Assembly (NCBI GenBank): GCA_019614645.1
Contig: JABWDB010000008.1
Coordinates: 6,076,001-6,140,000, forward strand
Reading direction: 5' to 3'
Length of the DNA: 64,000 nt
Origin: Stratiolaelaps scimitus
Taxonomy: Eukaryota > Arthropoda > Arachnida > Mesostigmata > Laelapidae
Within the stretch, counting starts at the first letter, position 1. Every line of letters begins with the position of its first letter. Positions 1 through 14,745 of the stretch are shown here, one piece after another. Both the position numbers and the translations under genes were made by a program. The notes under the pieces were generated by a model. It saw only the letters and a list, made by a program, of their open reading frames with translations, did not search any database and was not told the origin of the DNA.

Positions 1-197
1 CTACATCGTGTCGAGTGGATCGTCAATAATCACAATGGTCGTTATTGATGCACAGTACAATGTGTGTGTGTGTGTGTATTTTGTATGTGTAGTTGCGGAA
101 GACCGGCCGTTCGACGAGACCACGGTGAAGCCGTATGTAAACAATGTTCACTACAAAAATCAGATCCTAAATTAAATAGATAAAGCGCTGATTTTTG

Positions 198-236
198 ATG
201 ATGGATGACAATAGTCGTGCGTATCACGCATATCAC
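198..236 (+). CDS. Weak candidate first coding exon (13 codons)
   Basis: Two ATGs in tandem open MMDDNSRAYHAYH, which ends exactly at a strong donor CAC|GTAAGT. Nothing else supports it; start-plus-donor combinations of this size occur by chance. Confidence 0.12.
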
Positions 237-3200
237 GTAAGTTCAACAAGAGTATGACATACGGAGAAACATCTTTTCGCTGCCATTCATCCATTGAATT
301 TAGCTGGTAGCGGTTCGGCAGGCATGACATTGTCGCATTGACACCCATTGTCGGACACAGCGGTGTGGTCGGGTGCACACCAAAAAAAAATACACACATA
401 TATATATATATATATACCTACACTGGACGCTGCTTCGTCTACTGTAGTAGCAAGTAATTAAAATTAATACAGGGGTGCCACCAGAGGTATCGGCAATGTC
501 ATCTAATCTCGTTCGCATTTTTGGTCGTGCTGCAGACATGGGCTCTCTCTCTCTGTGCCTATTCATTCTCTCTCTCTTTTTTTTTGTTTTTGTCATTATC
601 TTCTCATTATTATCGTCATTATTATTCTCTTCTTTGGACAGAGCTAATCAACATATCAACGCACATATATTAATGGATTCATCATCAACGTGTTTCAATC
701 AACATCATCACAAAATTATTATCAGTACGGGTCCAATGGAGAGGCGAGGCTCAGAAAGCGGATTACGACATATTACGGTTATACTTCCCATGCTATCGAT
801 ATATCATATATATTTTGATTACTTTGTAGTACATTGCATTAGCCGCAGTCCAGTTATATACATATATATATATATATATAGGAGGCGACAACAGCTGAAT
901 CAATCGATGCAGCTATTATTTTCATCTTTTGTCAACCATCATAGCTATATTCATGCGAATTCACGTGTTGACTCGGTGACCATTCGTCCATTTAACGATG
1001 ATGATAGGACGTGATTAACGATTAGTGACAATTAGCATTGGAATCTGGGCCGATGTCAGGGTTCGCACCGGCAGCAGCGTCCCAGCAGCGTCCCAGCAGC
1101 GGCACGGACGCCGTCGTGAGAGTCGTCGAAAAACAGAGAACCAAATGTAGTGGCAAGTAGACGATACGGCACATAGGCGGATGGTAGGCGAATGTGAACA
1201 ACCACCTCCGGCCGCCGTCTTGTCGTGTGGCTTGGCTGTTGTGTCTTGAAGTAGGCGGGTCAGAAATGCCGAGAAGATCAAACAATGTGAGAGGAGTTGA
1301 GGAGACAATGGACAAGGTAACCACCTAGATTGCGCGATCTATTGTGTACATGTTTTGCGCGAACAACATGCACCGATATACACGATATATATGGACATGC
1401 GTAGATGACTTTGTCCCGTACAGCTTGCTCTGTATATTGCTGTGGCACTGGTGGTAGATGACAACGATGACAATCGCCAACCGCGAACAGACTCGGGGCT
1501 GTCGATTATTCTCGCCGAACAGTAGATACCGTATACGCGGCGGTACGATGGGGTTCAATTAACGTGCTTGCCTCCTGCGCGCCCCCACGTGTACCGCGGT
1601 CAGTATCTGGCGGTTGTCCAGTTGAAATCGAGTCGTTGTTGAGGATTAGATATCGACACATGTATCTGTTCTTTCTCACCGTGCCTGCCCCGGCTCCTGC
1701 GCAGTCACTATATAACACTAATAGGGCGGGGTACTCTCCCCGATGTCCACTACCCGAACTTCCCTCAAATAAAACTCGCCGCCCACTAGAGTTCTCAGGG
1801 GAGCCCCGGTCACAGGGCCAGACGAGCCAATACGTAGTCAGTCGCTACTGCTAATTCCCCGGCAGTCTCCAGATCGCCGGATGCTCAGTCCACTACGCGA
1901 CCGCCTTGTAAATAGTATCGACGAGAAGCAAAGTTTATTTAGCGTTGGTAATACCCAGCACCAATACCCTTGTGATCATCCAGCTATGCTATCTCTCCGA
2001 TACTGCCGGAATGATGCTCTGTTGGCAAGCGGACGAACTAACGTATAGCGTCCAATAGTACAGTTAGCCGCACTGCCCAGTGCGCGTCGGAGGTCGTCCG
2101 CTGAGTACGATTAGACACACCTCTGATACAATTACGCTAGACACGAACTCCTGTATCACGATCCGTCGTGAGACTACGACTGTTGTATATGGAAACTTGG
2201 TTGGATCGCACGACACAGAGCGTAGGGCATACGATAGGTCAGCTAATACTACTACTACCAAGAACAGCACTAGCCTGACCCAGTAGACGTCAGTACCAAC
2301 AGCAATTGTGTGACTCGGCGTACGGCGCAATCTACCGCGATCTACCCTGCCACAGCACCACCAGCTAGCTGTGACCAGCGCTGAGCGTGGGGTTAGTTTG
2401 CTGATTTTTGCTGAGTGACACCGGCGACCAGTGGACTTCGTGCCCATGATATTCGAACACACATACAGAGTCGAACAAACGGATGAGGTCAGGGTCCTGT
2501 AGCCCCAGCCCTTGTGGTACTCCACAACGGGGGTAGCTAAAGACCCCCCTTGGCTAATCATCGTACGCTGTAGCAGAGACAGAGACCGGCACGGCGAAAG
2601 GTGAACCTCACAGTCGTAGTGACACAACACGATTAGGTGGGCCGCCGACCTCGTCCCAGCTACGACTACCCGTCTACTGGCAGTGGATCAAAATATCACT
2701 GATGTGTAAGTAGGTTTTGAGCCGCTGCCGGCTGACTTGTTGATTGAGCCGAATGTACCATAACAGATCGTAACATACAGCATAGAATCGTCGGAGAAAT
2801 CGTGTTGGGGTGCAAAATGATTCACGTGTCTATCCGAGAATCGGCCTCATTTCGTTTCAGCGAATTCAGCATTCGTCGGGCCTTCTCTCATGCACCTATA
2901 TTGCTAGGCAATTACTGTAATGTTCTATATAACATCGCATATTCAACCTAACAAAATCTAAAAACGGACCCAATGACTAGACAAATCCAAATATAGGAAT
3001 GATTGTAATTATTACGTTACAAGTAGTTGCTTATTTCCATTTTTTTTTCTGCCGATGTTTCTCCTCAAGTGCTGACGGGCATTTTGAAGCTCGGCATTTC
3101 GAGTTGGTGAACGAGTTTATACAAACCGCCATTTACGGACGTACTTCCGCGATATGAAAAGCACACAGATCGCGTGCAAACCTCCAGCAACACGTTTGGC

Positions 3201-3983
3201 AAGGGTGCGTTTGGCTGAGAGGAACACGATTCTGCAAGAAGATCCGGCTAAAATATGTACGTATGCAAGTCGGATTCATGTGGGTCTGATCACACACGAG
3301 CCCACACAACGAGGCAGACACACCTATGAACGTGTATGCGTTACACTGAGTACAGCTTTTCCGTGTGAGCAATTTTTTGGCCTCGCTGCCGCATCGCCGC
3401 TTCGTCCATAGACAAGCAGGACCGCAGATCCTCCACAGCGCGAAAACGTAATAAGACCACAATCACACGGTGAGCGATCATTACTGCCAGCTCGGCGACC
3501 ACGACCGCCCCCACCGAGGGGATGTTCTATGCAATTCTACCAGACGACTTCGCCTCGCCTCGCCTCTGCTGTTCTCGGCTATTTGTGCCGCTCGCATTTG
3601 GCCAAGGACAGGCCAGAGCAGACGCACGGTAGAGGTGTTCTTAGCGTATCGTAAAGGTCTGCCTCGGATACACTGCAATGCGATGCCGGGACTAGGCGGG
3701 ACGATTGGGAGTTGTTACGAAGCTCGCCTTGTAGTAGTAGTACTTTAGGACTGCAGGACACCGCAGGACAAGAACAACGCGACACTGCGCAGGGTAGAGC
3801 TGCTGGCTGCTGATGGAGACGACGCTGATGATGGGAGTAGGATGCTACGAAATCGCTTTGGTTCGTTGGGTTAACGCGGATTCTCTCTTCGACGAATCTT
3901 CCTCCCGCAAACGAAGGAAGCCTTCGGAGCACTGCGCCTTTCGCCATGCGAGAAAAACACACTCACATTCGTTTTCATCACGT

Positions 3984-4016
3984 GAGCTCCTCGTCGGAAG
4001 CACCGACGAGGAGCTC
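3984..4016. repeat. Perfect hairpin, 14-bp arms, 5-nt loop
   Basis: GAGCTCCTCGTCGG, loop AAGCA, then its exact reverse complement. Confidence 0.85.
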
Positions 4017-7000
4017 GCTCGTCGATGAGCGGGAAGGCGTCGTAATTCCTTTCGCAAGTCGGCCGTAGCGCCGCCGATTTCGTGTGATGGAGAACGCTAC
4101 GCGGCGACGCTTCGGCGAAGCTTTCGATCGACGCGCTAGACAGCTGCTGCTAGCTTCAGTTCGCTGAAAAGCGGAGAAATCGGCAGTTCAACAGAAGGCG
4201 ACCGTCGGACGACGTGCACAATTGTGATGGCGAACCACCCACACGCATCATGCAAACGGACCGCTTGTTGAGGTCTCGTCAGACGGATCCGTTAACAAGG
4301 GCCGCATTGACAACGTCTAGAAACCAAGACGGTTTGCGCTACTGATATTGCTGCTGCGACATCTGATCTCATCTAACAAACGCGACAATAATTCAATGTT
4401 TCCAATGGTTGCATTCGACCAGCGTTACCTGACACTGAAGGAGATTCGCGGAGCAAATTTCTCATTTGTGGGAATCAGCCAACAATTCTTATACGTTTGG
4501 GCTTGTTCAGGGCTGGCTCATCGACTGCACGTGTTTATTATACGGAACGTACAATAGATAATCTTTCGAAGATGATTGTAATAGGCTATTGTAGCTTGTT
4601 CCGCAGATAGGAATACCTAGGCGGTCGCGTGTTGCTGAGATACATTGTTGTCACCGAAATAATAGTTTAGCACCATCAGGTGTGTCCATGTATTGGTTAC
4701 TTTTTCTCACTTGTGCCTCCATTGGCAGACAGTAAACGACGAGTATCTGTGCTGCATTGTATGGTACGCTGAGCGGCTGTCCAATCGAATCTACATAAGG
4801 TTGACCTACACACCCACACAAGTATAACACTATACGTACAGAATTACGTATAACTAACGACCACTACGTAGTGGTGCCTTGCAGCTAGAAGATGTAACCA
4901 GAAGGTATCTGTCGTATCCCAGTCCAGAGGGGGTGATCCCGAGGGGGAGAGAGAGAGAGAGAGAAAGCAATAAACGAGGAGTATCGAAGCATAAAAAAAG
5001 CTCACAAATGCGAATTGCTTGATAGACAACAGATCAACTCACCGAAGATGAGTTCGTTTGACATTAATTAGTCCGTATGATTTGAATGCGTCATTCAGTG
5101 GAGAATTTCGGTTCTCCTACCACCCTGTTATCCTAACCATTATAGATATTCAACTTATACAGTTGATGAGCCGCTCAAATGACGACTGTCCGACTATTGC
5201 CTCCAAATACGCTGTGGGGCAGCAGTGCGATAGCTATAATGAACTAGCGACCACGCATAAATCAGTGTATAATGTCATTCCAGATTATTTGAGAAAAAAG
5301 GTCTCCCAGTAGGTATTGGTATATTCCAAAGGAAATACTTCATACGTGTGACCCTTGATCGAGTTTCAGATTCCCGCCGTCGGACGATCCATCGACTATA
5401 CAAGAACTCACATAGCTCAGCGTCACAGCCCGTAGTCGCCACTTCATTTGCGATAGCGTACAATCGAGATATATATATATCTTCCCGGTTTCCGCCAGCG
5501 TGGTCAGTCGGACCACCTGCCGTTGAGTCTGGTTGACCTTCCTCCTCTTAGCTGATGTAATAATCGTGTGTTGTCGTAGTAGCACAGGAAGATGCCACAC
5601 GAACTATTGTCCCTGGGTAAGCTCCACGGCGCCAACTAGCAAGCCATCAGAAGCAAGCGATGCAGGACGAGACCAGGAGAATTTGGCCTATGTGCACATC
5701 TACCTGTATATCATCATCAGTTGTGCTGAGCATGCCTGAAGTATTCCCCTTCCTTCCCCTAGGTACAGAACGGGCCGAACAGAACGCAGTACAAATGCCT
5801 AGCGGCGTTATGATACCGGGACCATGGGCCCATATGTCTCATCGTTCCATGGCCTTTGCTTGCGTTCCCTCTCACACAAAGACCATCAGTACACGCTGTG
5901 CCGCCGCCGCCACCGTCATGCGGCTGTGGTTATCCCATGTCCTTGAGACACGCGGCGGCTTGATTCGGGTCGGCCTCGTTACCCGCCCCCTTGCCGTGTT
6001 TGACGTTGGCAAAGCGGCCCCACAAACCCGCTCTTTGGGCTGGGTCGCTATTTCTAAAAGAGGAAATCTCTCTGAAGCCTTTGGACCTATTAATCATAAC
6101 TGAAAATACAACTGACATGGCTATAACTAGCGGGCATTTACTCAATTCAGTCTGATGATAGCGGGTGAGAAGAGAGACGGTACGAGAATGAACAACATCA
6201 GCATTAAACTCGTCCTCAATTCGGAGTGTTTGACCGAAATATTAGGAAAATTGTAATGGATACACAATTATGTATGTTAGTACGCCGCACATAACTGCTT
6301 GGTGTATTTGAGCTGTAGAGACGTCACTCGCGTCGATTGATGAATTGTAACCAACAAAAAACACGGAGCTATCATAGTCATACTTTCGTTATTTAGCCGC
6401 TCACATTGGGTGGGTATGTGTCACAGCCGAGCCCGAACCCCATATATTATATATGGAGCATCTTTTGTATTTTTGCGGTACGCCAAATTGTAACGTTAAT
6501 CAATTCTGTACAAGCGTGCAGTGGGTCATAATACATCTTGGCCGATTTGAGGCCAGCGTCAAATCTAATCAAGGAGAAATTCTGTCCTTAGCTGAGATAT
6601 CACAAGCAATGACTTCGTTAAACTCGTAACTTGACATCGCGACTGTAGACACCATTGTTCTCTGCAATTATTATATCTTTACAAAGAACTCCTCGCTGAA
6701 TACCTCTGGATCATGGGTCAAGATCTATTTGTATAGGCGTAGACATGACCCCTATCTAGTAAACGTCTGATTTATTGAAATAGGTTTAATTTTTAGTGAA
6801 TGCATTTGTTCGACGAAGAGCCCCATTTCCGCCCGTTCGACTCGGCTGCAATCATACTCAAATTTTAAGCGCTCTCGACAGTGAATTAATTGTGCCTTCT
6901 TATCCACAGACGATCGTCCACTGCTTTATTTACGACTTACAAGAGTGATTCCTTTTGGTGCCACTTGTTATGTCCAAAGCACATGAGCACATTGGACGCC

Positions 7001-10000
7001 TCTGAAAGGAATAACTCTCATGGTTCGATTATCAGAATCAAACCCTATGCCCCCCTGTTTAATTTCAGGGTCAATAGCATACAGCGTCGATGGACGCCTT
7101 TATCAGCTGGGGAGCAGATCCCAACGAGAGTAATCGAAATTCCCTCATTCATGCCCTGCTTAGCAACAATGTCTCATACAGCCGTGTTCGTAAGTCTTCG
7201 CTCGAGACTAGAATCTCTCAGAATTGCATAAGCTCGATTCAAATTGCTAGCTTTGTGATACGCCGATGATGCTCCTGCTGACGCTACTTTTGCTTGGCTC
7301 TCCGAGGCGAGGTCGATGAAAGGGACTTCATGACTTAACGACGGTCACAAAAATGAATAAAAATCTACACTGCTACTATAGTATAGTGCAGTACGGTGGT
7401 GGCAAGCATAATAATTTCGTATTTGTAGCAGCTATCTTCCCTTTGGGCTCTCTTTAGGCTTAAGGGCTGAGGTTAGACTCGTGAACCGGCCAGAATCACA
7501 AGAAAACGAAAGCCTTCGGGTTGGCGCCGGGATCAACAGAAGGGGTCGCACCATCGGTGCTGCGGCTCCATTCGAAACACGAGAGAAGCAAGTCTCCCTC
7601 GAGCGGCAACGAACGGAAACGCATTCCGAATCGTCTCACACACGTTGAGAAGGTGAACGCTGGCTGGTACGGGGTTGAATGCACAACCATTCGATAGCGC
7701 AGGGCAAACATCTTCTCGCTGACGGCGAGACTCGAGAACGTTCGGTGAGAATCAAGCCCCATTCCCCGCCTGTCCTGAAACTGCTTCCGAGAACTGCACG
7801 AACACGAATGTGCGCCGCATCCGATAGTGGAGCTCAGTTGGGTGCGTAGCTCTGCCCAGAGTGACATGCATGGTGGCGAGAATAGGTAGGTAGGCAACGG
7901 GTACGGCTTGGAAAAAGGAAGGTGCAAAGTGGCACATTATTCAGGGTGGGGGGGGCGTCGGAGCGAGAGAGAGAGAGAGCGAGTGAGCTTGAACACGAAC
8001 AAAACGAAGCTACGGGTTGGCTGGCTGGCTGGCTGGCTGATTTTGCGACCTGCGTTTGACGTTTCTACTTTCGGGAGAAAGGCACTTTCTGATATTTGCG
8101 AACGCAAGGGCAGCTGGACCATAGAAGCCGACACGATAGCGCCGGCTCGCCTCGTGTCTTGTAAAGGAGGACATCATGCACTGATTTATACCTTTGGGAG
8201 GAAATAGCGAAAGTACAGATTAATATCGAGCGTTCACTGTTTTGGAGGAAGTGCGAAAATACTCAAACGGGCTGGGCGCACTCGAACGGCAGACAACGAA
8301 TAAAACAATCGGTCCTTCTTGAGTTCACTCTCGACATAATGTCGGTGAGTCGGAAACCTTTAGCACGTACCACTGCTGGGTCAAACGACAAAAGCGCATC
8401 AGGCATTAATTTTCTAGTGTGTTCCCGTTGGGTCCGGTAGCGATTTATTTGTAGCGAGAATGCACCGATTGCCGCTGCTCATCCCTGCAACACCGGCAAA
8501 ACAACGACGGCTGAGCGTTCAGAACGATGCATTCAGTGTGCCAGTTCGATTGGCCGATCGCGTCCACTGCACAAATGAAGTCTTAATGATTGCTAATCTC
8601 GATTGGTGACCGCGCCGATGTCCGTTGTCTTTGTCGTCGCTTTTCTCGTCGACCCAGCGCACAGTGAGAGCCACCGCCGAACCCCAGTCCCGCCTCCTGC
8701 TCAATGCGGCGCCAGCCACCTCAGGGTCTAGGGAGACAGTTGTCAGTTGCGCTTTGGCGCCTAGCAGCTCGGAACGTTACGCACTGTAACTCCCAATATC
8801 CTATTCTCCGCCTCGTCCTCCCACCGCGTAAGACGCCATTCGAACACTTCACCTGTTCACACCGACACTGTCGCCTATCCCGATACGCCAGCCATCGCCC
8901 ACAACTGCTGGCCATTGGGCTGGCCGGTTCATCTGTCAGGCTTGTTCTCTATACCATTCAAACTGGCGCTCGACACTTACACACACACACACACACACGA
9001 CGCGGATACGCAGCGACAGACTACACAGGCGACTTGCATCCGCTGCTGGATTACCACTACGTCTCCGACGCTTCGTGCGGCGTTCGCTCCGGCGTCAGCC
9101 GGCGTCGTCAGCGGGTGTCGATCACTGCTCCGAGTGGCTGCGCTGCGACTGCCTGTGACGGTGGATATTGCCGCCGTGGCCGTCGCGTCTATTCAACAGT
9201 GGCCGGCAACGATAGTGGCAGTAATCGTACTAGACCTGCCATAGAAGGAAGACACAGACGCTGAGGGTCAGCTGTCGACCAAAAGATCTACCAGTGCTAG
9301 CAGCTATAGTTGTGTGGTCGCCGCAGTAGCCGTTCGGCGTTCGACACGCAGCCGGCGGACCGCGTACCACCTTTTGTAGTGTAGTTGATAGCGGTAGTAG
9401 CTGTGACGGTAGTTAGTAGGAGTAGTCTGGCGGTTGTAGAACAAACGCCACTCTAGTTTCTTTCAAAAGCCCAACGGGGTCAAGCGAACGGCCAGCGTGC
9501 TTAAGGTTCGCCAAGAGGACGCGAGCAAGTCCCGCGCTGCATCCGACTTCCCCCCTCCCCCCGGGATTGAGGTGACTGGACGATAGATCGATCCATCGAC
9601 AGGCAGGCGGGCAGGCTACAGCGGCTGCTGCTACTACAACTGCCTTTTCTGCCCACGCATCAATGTCTTCACGCGCCAGGCCGAGCCGCGCTCCTGCCGC
9701 GTCGCGTCGCAGAGCCGACCGTCGATATTGATTGTTGATTGATGGACCATCACGGATGATGAAAAAATTCCCGTTTATCGCGCCGCTCTGATGCCGCATA
9801 CGAACAGTGCGAGAATCGCGGTTAACGGCAGTCGGAGCTGCGGGGGGGTGGAGGCGGGCAGAGGGGTGGCCGAGCGGCACGAACGAAGTTGAATTCGATT
9901 AATTTCGCTGCTCGCATATTGGAGCAATGAAGCGCTTGCGAAATCGCTCTGCCACGTCCACAGGATTATACTATGCTACGCGCAATGGAGTCGCGACGAT

Positions 10001-10390
10001 GTCGTGTTGAAATCGGCGACAGGCCTTTGTGTTCATCATGATTCCTCAAGGAAAACATGAAATGTGACGAACGCATTAAAATCGAATATCTCAAATTATT
10101 CGACTGTCGACGGATAGATGTCAATCGCAGATTCGTTGCTTGGTGAGCTAAACGAGAGATTGAATAACGAGCCGCTAGTGCCACGGCAATTTTGACAATC
10201 GTGGCAATTTGCTCTATTACGAGGTTCATTGGAAATAGTCACATCATACATTGTCACTTGAACGGTCGTTCGGTATAGAGCAAAATATGCCGAAGTGAAA
10301 AAAGAGGTTGCTCCATCTATCATCGCTCACATGTTGTTGACATCCATGCAAATTGCTTCTATAACGTCCACTAACTCTTTCTGTGCTCTA

Positions 10391-10393
<3 letters not shown>

Positions 10394-10424
<31 letters not shown>
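10394..10424. repeat. (TA)n microsatellite
   Basis: Uninterrupted alternating TA, about 31 nt. It creates artefactual Tyr-Ile frames on both strands. Confidence 0.9.
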
Positions 10425-10426
<2 letters not shown>

Positions 10427-11074
10427 TGTCTGAATGGCGCGAAAGGGTACAGCAATACAACGGTGGCCATATCGATTGTTACGGCGGCACAATTGCGGAA
10501 GGAAATAGCTGTCACGCTTCCTGTAACGCAGAGCAAAAGTGGTGGACAGAACAGCTTTCAGCTCATGTCGACCTCACTCAGTGATCATTGTGTCAACACT
10601 CTTCATCGCCCCTCTATCTTCCTCATCTGATACCATCGAGTGGCGGACCACGTCACCGATTCTGGTGCAACGGTGCATGGCATCTTTGTTTCTCAGGCAG
10701 TTTCTCTATAGTGGCGTGATCGAGGAGTAGACAGACTTTCCGGTGAACGTAACCTCATGTAGATTATTTGTTCTACAACAGGGTGTCTCGTTGATTTCTT
10801 TCATTTAGTAGCGTTACAGGAACGTGCTAACTACATACACGCAGAAATCTACGACTGTGACCTGGTCGTAATTTCGCTAATGCATCTCTCTCTCTCTCTC
10901 GCTCCCACTGTATTTCCCATAATAGTCACTTACGGCTTCCCTGGTTTTAGTCTTTTGATAGCTTTCATAATGATCTAGCTTCCCGCCCAGCCACGACGAT
11001 CTCGCCACCCCTCGACTACTACCTCCCCTCTACTCCACGGCCTTGACTTCTTTCCGTTCTCGAAAAGTGAAAAA

Positions 11075-11770
11075 ATGCCTCCCATCACGTCAACAGTTCA
11101 CCCACTTCCTATGCTTGACGTACAAGCCGAACCGGAGACGACAGGCCCGAGACATTATACATTGTTGCATCGATCTCAGTGCACTCGCTCTAAGTGGTCG
11201 CCTCCTTTCTTTAGGTGGCTCGCGAATCTGGGTCGGTCACTGATCCTTCACTCGTATGCCGCCACCGCCACCAAAGCTAGCAAAGATCCAATAGGAGAAG
11301 GGATAGGAGGTTTGCATCGATCGCAACGGACTATCCCGAACGATATTTTTCTGGGCTCGTCCAGATGTCTGCATCATGTCGCATTCATCGTCGGTCCCCT
11401 CATCCCCGTTGCTGGCATCTGGCCCCCCCCGCTGTTCAAGTTCACTGAAGGGAAAAGTCAACAACATACGGTCGACAGGGCCGCGGAACACGGCCAATCG
11501 AGCCGTCCTCTATCGTCAGAATCGAGAGTCGGTTGGGCGCCGCGCAACGCCGGCGAATTCGTCGCCGTTTACGACGACGGCGATGAATTGCCAATCCATC
11601 GACGTCTGTCTGTCGTAGGACGCCTCCCCCATCTGCACACCCCAGACCGCATCTTCTCGAGCGTCGACACCGTCTGCACCGGCGGGTTCGGCATCCCCTC
11701 GTCCCCCCAGCCGGTTCTGGCGTCCGTCCCATTCACTCTGTTCGTGTCATTCCTTGTCTCCTCCTCCTAG
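11075..11770 (+). CDS. Uncertain 231-codon open frame with hydrophobic C-terminus
   Basis: Starts with ATG (MPPITSTVHPLPMLDVQAEP) and is the longest frame in the window. The last 90 codons strongly prefer C or G at the third position, and the end, PVLASVPFTLFVSFLVSSS, is a hydrophobic tail. No domain recognised. The minus strand is also open over the second half, and chance frames of this size are expected in a GC-rich patch. The plus strand ends in a pyrimidine run with CAG/TAG acceptor-like ends. Confidence 0.2.
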   Translation: MPPITSTVHPLPMLDVQAEPETTGPRHYTLLHRSQCTRSKWSPPFFRWLANLGRSLILHSYAATATKASKDPIGEGIGGLHRSQRTIPNDIFLGSSRCLHHVAFIVGPLIPVAGIWPPPLFKFTEGKSQQHTVDRAAEHGQSSRPLSSESRVGWAPRNAGEFVAVYDDGDELPIHRRLSVVGRLPHLHTPDRIFSSVDTVCTGGFGIPSSPQPVLASVPFTLFVSFLVSSS

Positions 11771-12268
11771 TCCCGACGTCTCCCGACGCTTTTCCCCGAC
11801 TAGTTCACGTAGCGCTCGTGCGTTTTGACGCGTGTTCGCGTTCCGGGCGTGCGAACGTCGCCTCAAGCGGCGTAACAAGGCAGACGTAGTCGGCTCGTTT
11901 CACGGGAGCGATGTTACCGCTTTGGAGCGCGTCAGGGGGACGCGTCATACATGGTGCGTCTCCGCCAGGCTGCTCCACGCACCGCCGCCGGCGGTCTAAC
12001 GTCAATAGTAAATCGTCAACAATGAGAGATGGCCGATGAATCGTCCGTATGATCATCGCGCTGCCAGTCCCTGTCGCAAGCAGGAGGCTTCCGCTCTCAC
12101 CTTCGTTCAACTATTAAATGTCGAATGGCGTTGCGCTTTGATTCGAGACAAAGGTTTCGTTGACAACGAGCCAATCCTCCTCCTTCAGTTGCCTCGCATT
12201 ATATTGTGAAGGTATTAGACCGGGCAGGAAAACAACAACAACAACGACCGGAACCGCATCAGCAGCAG

Positions 12269-12301
<33 letters not shown>
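12269..12301. repeat. Compound (CA)n(TA)n microsatellite
   Basis: (CA)7 passes directly into (TA)n. Confidence 0.9.
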
Positions 12302-13243
12302 GGGGTAACAAAGCGAAAACAGCAGTCGCAACGTCGAAGATCGACTATTCGTCTGTTGTTATCCGTTGTTCAGTGGCCATAGCGCAACGATATTGTCCGG
12401 CTGCGTTCGAAATCGAAACCAGCGATTTGCTTCTGTCGCCTGAAGGGGATATGTCAATATTAACGGGACACTGCATAATAGGAGATCTAACAATCGGGGT
12501 GTGAGAGCCTCATCCTCACATCGTTTGTCTGCCGCTACTATTCGTCATGCTACCTGCTATTCCGACTGGTTTTGCGGTGGCGGTTGACTTTCTGTGCGAT
12601 CACCTTTCACATTATCACTAATGATATTCGTGTGATTATCATTACTAGCCATATTATCTTTGCCATAATTCGGCAATATTGGACGAAGCGGAGGAGAAGG
12701 CGGCGGTGGCGGCGGCGGCGACAACGACAACAACAAACCACATAATCAGCGGATACAGATCTCATAAAGATGAAGGAACGATGTGGATGTCGAACGCTCG
12801 TAAAGGCGAACTTTGCTGGTGATTTGCTTTCAGAGCGCGTGTGAGCACAGACCAAGAAAGCAAATATATAGAGCAGATCAAGGGAACAGATGCAGGACAC
12901 AGTTCTCAAATTTGATTTGATTAGAACAACCGAGTGAGTGAGCAGCCCGACGGAGTTCGTTTAACCCCAGCTCGTCAGGTGACTTATTCTTGGATATTAT
13001 TTACACATTCATCATATCGGTATATGGTAATTCTACGTTGGCTAGTATATATATATATATATATACATATATTCATATAGCATGCACTGATGTGCACACT
13101 ATTAATAGGAAGTGTAACGTGGTGATTGATGTGCTGCGAATATAAACTAATATTCTAATAGATCGTGCGTAGTGAATATGTGTCAATTTATTATAAAGGA
13201 GCTCGACTTCAGGAAGGAAGAACCAATTTATTATACTAACGAC

Positions 13244-13280
<37 letters not shown>
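13244..13280. repeat. Compound (CA)n(TA)n microsatellite
   Basis: ACACACACA followed by about 28 nt of TA. Another (TA)n lies 200 bp upstream at 13045-13064. Confidence 0.9.
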
Positions 13281-14660
13281 TGCCGCGTTTGACTAACACT
13301 TAAATTATTATTTCGTGATCTACTAACGCAAATTTGAGACAACTAATTAATATCATGACTTTGTAGTCTAAAGGAAATCCGATCTTGATGTTCGCACGTA
13401 TCGTATTTGAGAAATTTCGTACCCGACAGCCCGTACGGCAGTCTACGATAGCTGACGGTGCTCGATATCGATGGGATACCCGTAGGTCTGACGTTACGCG
13501 CCTTGATGCTATAATACATCGTATCTACCCGTTACCTATCTCAAGAGATAACACACTTCTTCGATACGTACTGGTCCCCGCCTTGTACGTGACTACTCCC
13601 CATAGAGCGGGGAGCGTCTTCCTTTTCCCTGCACCAATGGATACAAATTTAGCGCCAACATTTGAATGTGTACGTGTCGTATAATTCGATCAGAACAATC
13701 CAGAACATTATAATATATTGCTGTCCATTGCTAGTTAACTACGGCACTGCCTTTGTCGCTGACAATTACCGCACGTACGATGTCAAATCAGCTTAGCCTA
13801 GAGAGCAAGCACCCCGGCGAGGTGAAAGTTGACTTTTAGACATAGTCTAATCGTTATATGTGTAGAGAATTCAATTGGGTTGAATTCACAGTTGACGTCT
13901 TAAATTGGCCCAGTCACCACCACTTTGTGGACAGACGATGAGGCGAAAGACTCCGTCTGTTCCTGTCTCTGTGTGTGTCTGCATTCGTGTTTCCGCGGGT
14001 GCAAACTACGAACGACAATATGAAATCATTCGATTTGTTTGGCCCGTCTTGTCGACTACCGCTGATACCATTGCTAGTAATTCTGCTTTTGATGTGTTGT
14101 AGAAATACAACAATACTTCTAGTTGGTTAACCACAATACTTAATAATGCCTGTGCTAGCTAAGGTTGATTCTCCTCGATGCGGTAGGAACAACACTTTTC
14201 GAAGCGAGTGTGAGAGCGGATTCGCTGTCATATTCATCCTTCAACGGACCTCAACTACAATTATTCTGTTCAAGCGATAGATACACTATGCCATTGAGCA
14301 AATACACGGTATAATGTCGGGGTAGAGGTAAGGTGCAAAGTAGCATGTATAATGTTCACAATAATAATAATGCATGAACTACCTATATATATAAATAAAA
14401 AAAAATCACGTTATTGTGTGTAACAAAAATTAATATTGCGAACGTAGAAATCAAATGCGTTTGTCTGTAAATGTCAGATCAAAGTCAACAACGAGATTCG
14501 TAACTTAGTTTGCCACTAACATCGATCGCGGTGTTGTCTATCGGCAATAGAGGTAATTTATTTGTTCATTGGAATAATATTATATATGTAGTGTGTAGGT
14601 AGAACAGAAACTGTTTTATTTTCATAAATGGGCGCTGGGGATTGCGGCAAATATACATTT

Positions 14661-14745
14661 ATTAATATTATTATTATTATTTTAATAATAATAGTATTGA
14701 CTTATATAATAATATTATTATTATTATTATTATACTTATTGTTAT
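14661..14745. repeat. (ATT)n / (AAT)n tract
   Basis: Imperfect AT-only trinucleotide repeats in both phases, partly self-complementary. Confidence 0.8.

Larger units (their letters stand above)
237..11074. other. No supportable gene; repeats and GC-rich patches
   Basis: (TA)n at 398 and 862, (GA)n near 4947, a (GGCT)n run near 8020-8041, the hairpin at 3984 and GC-rich patches at 1.0-1.3, 3.4-4.1 and 8.5-9.9 kb. Frames up to 188 codons exist but lack recognisable protein features. Confidence 0.5.

Noticed and set aside
2064..2630. 188-codon minus-strand frame
   Set aside because: No domain, irregular composition and no splice or promoter support; within chance expectation.
8704..9264. 186-codon plus-strand frame
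   Set aside because: Arg/His-rich with a (CA)n-derived His-Thr run; composition reflects repeats and GC content.
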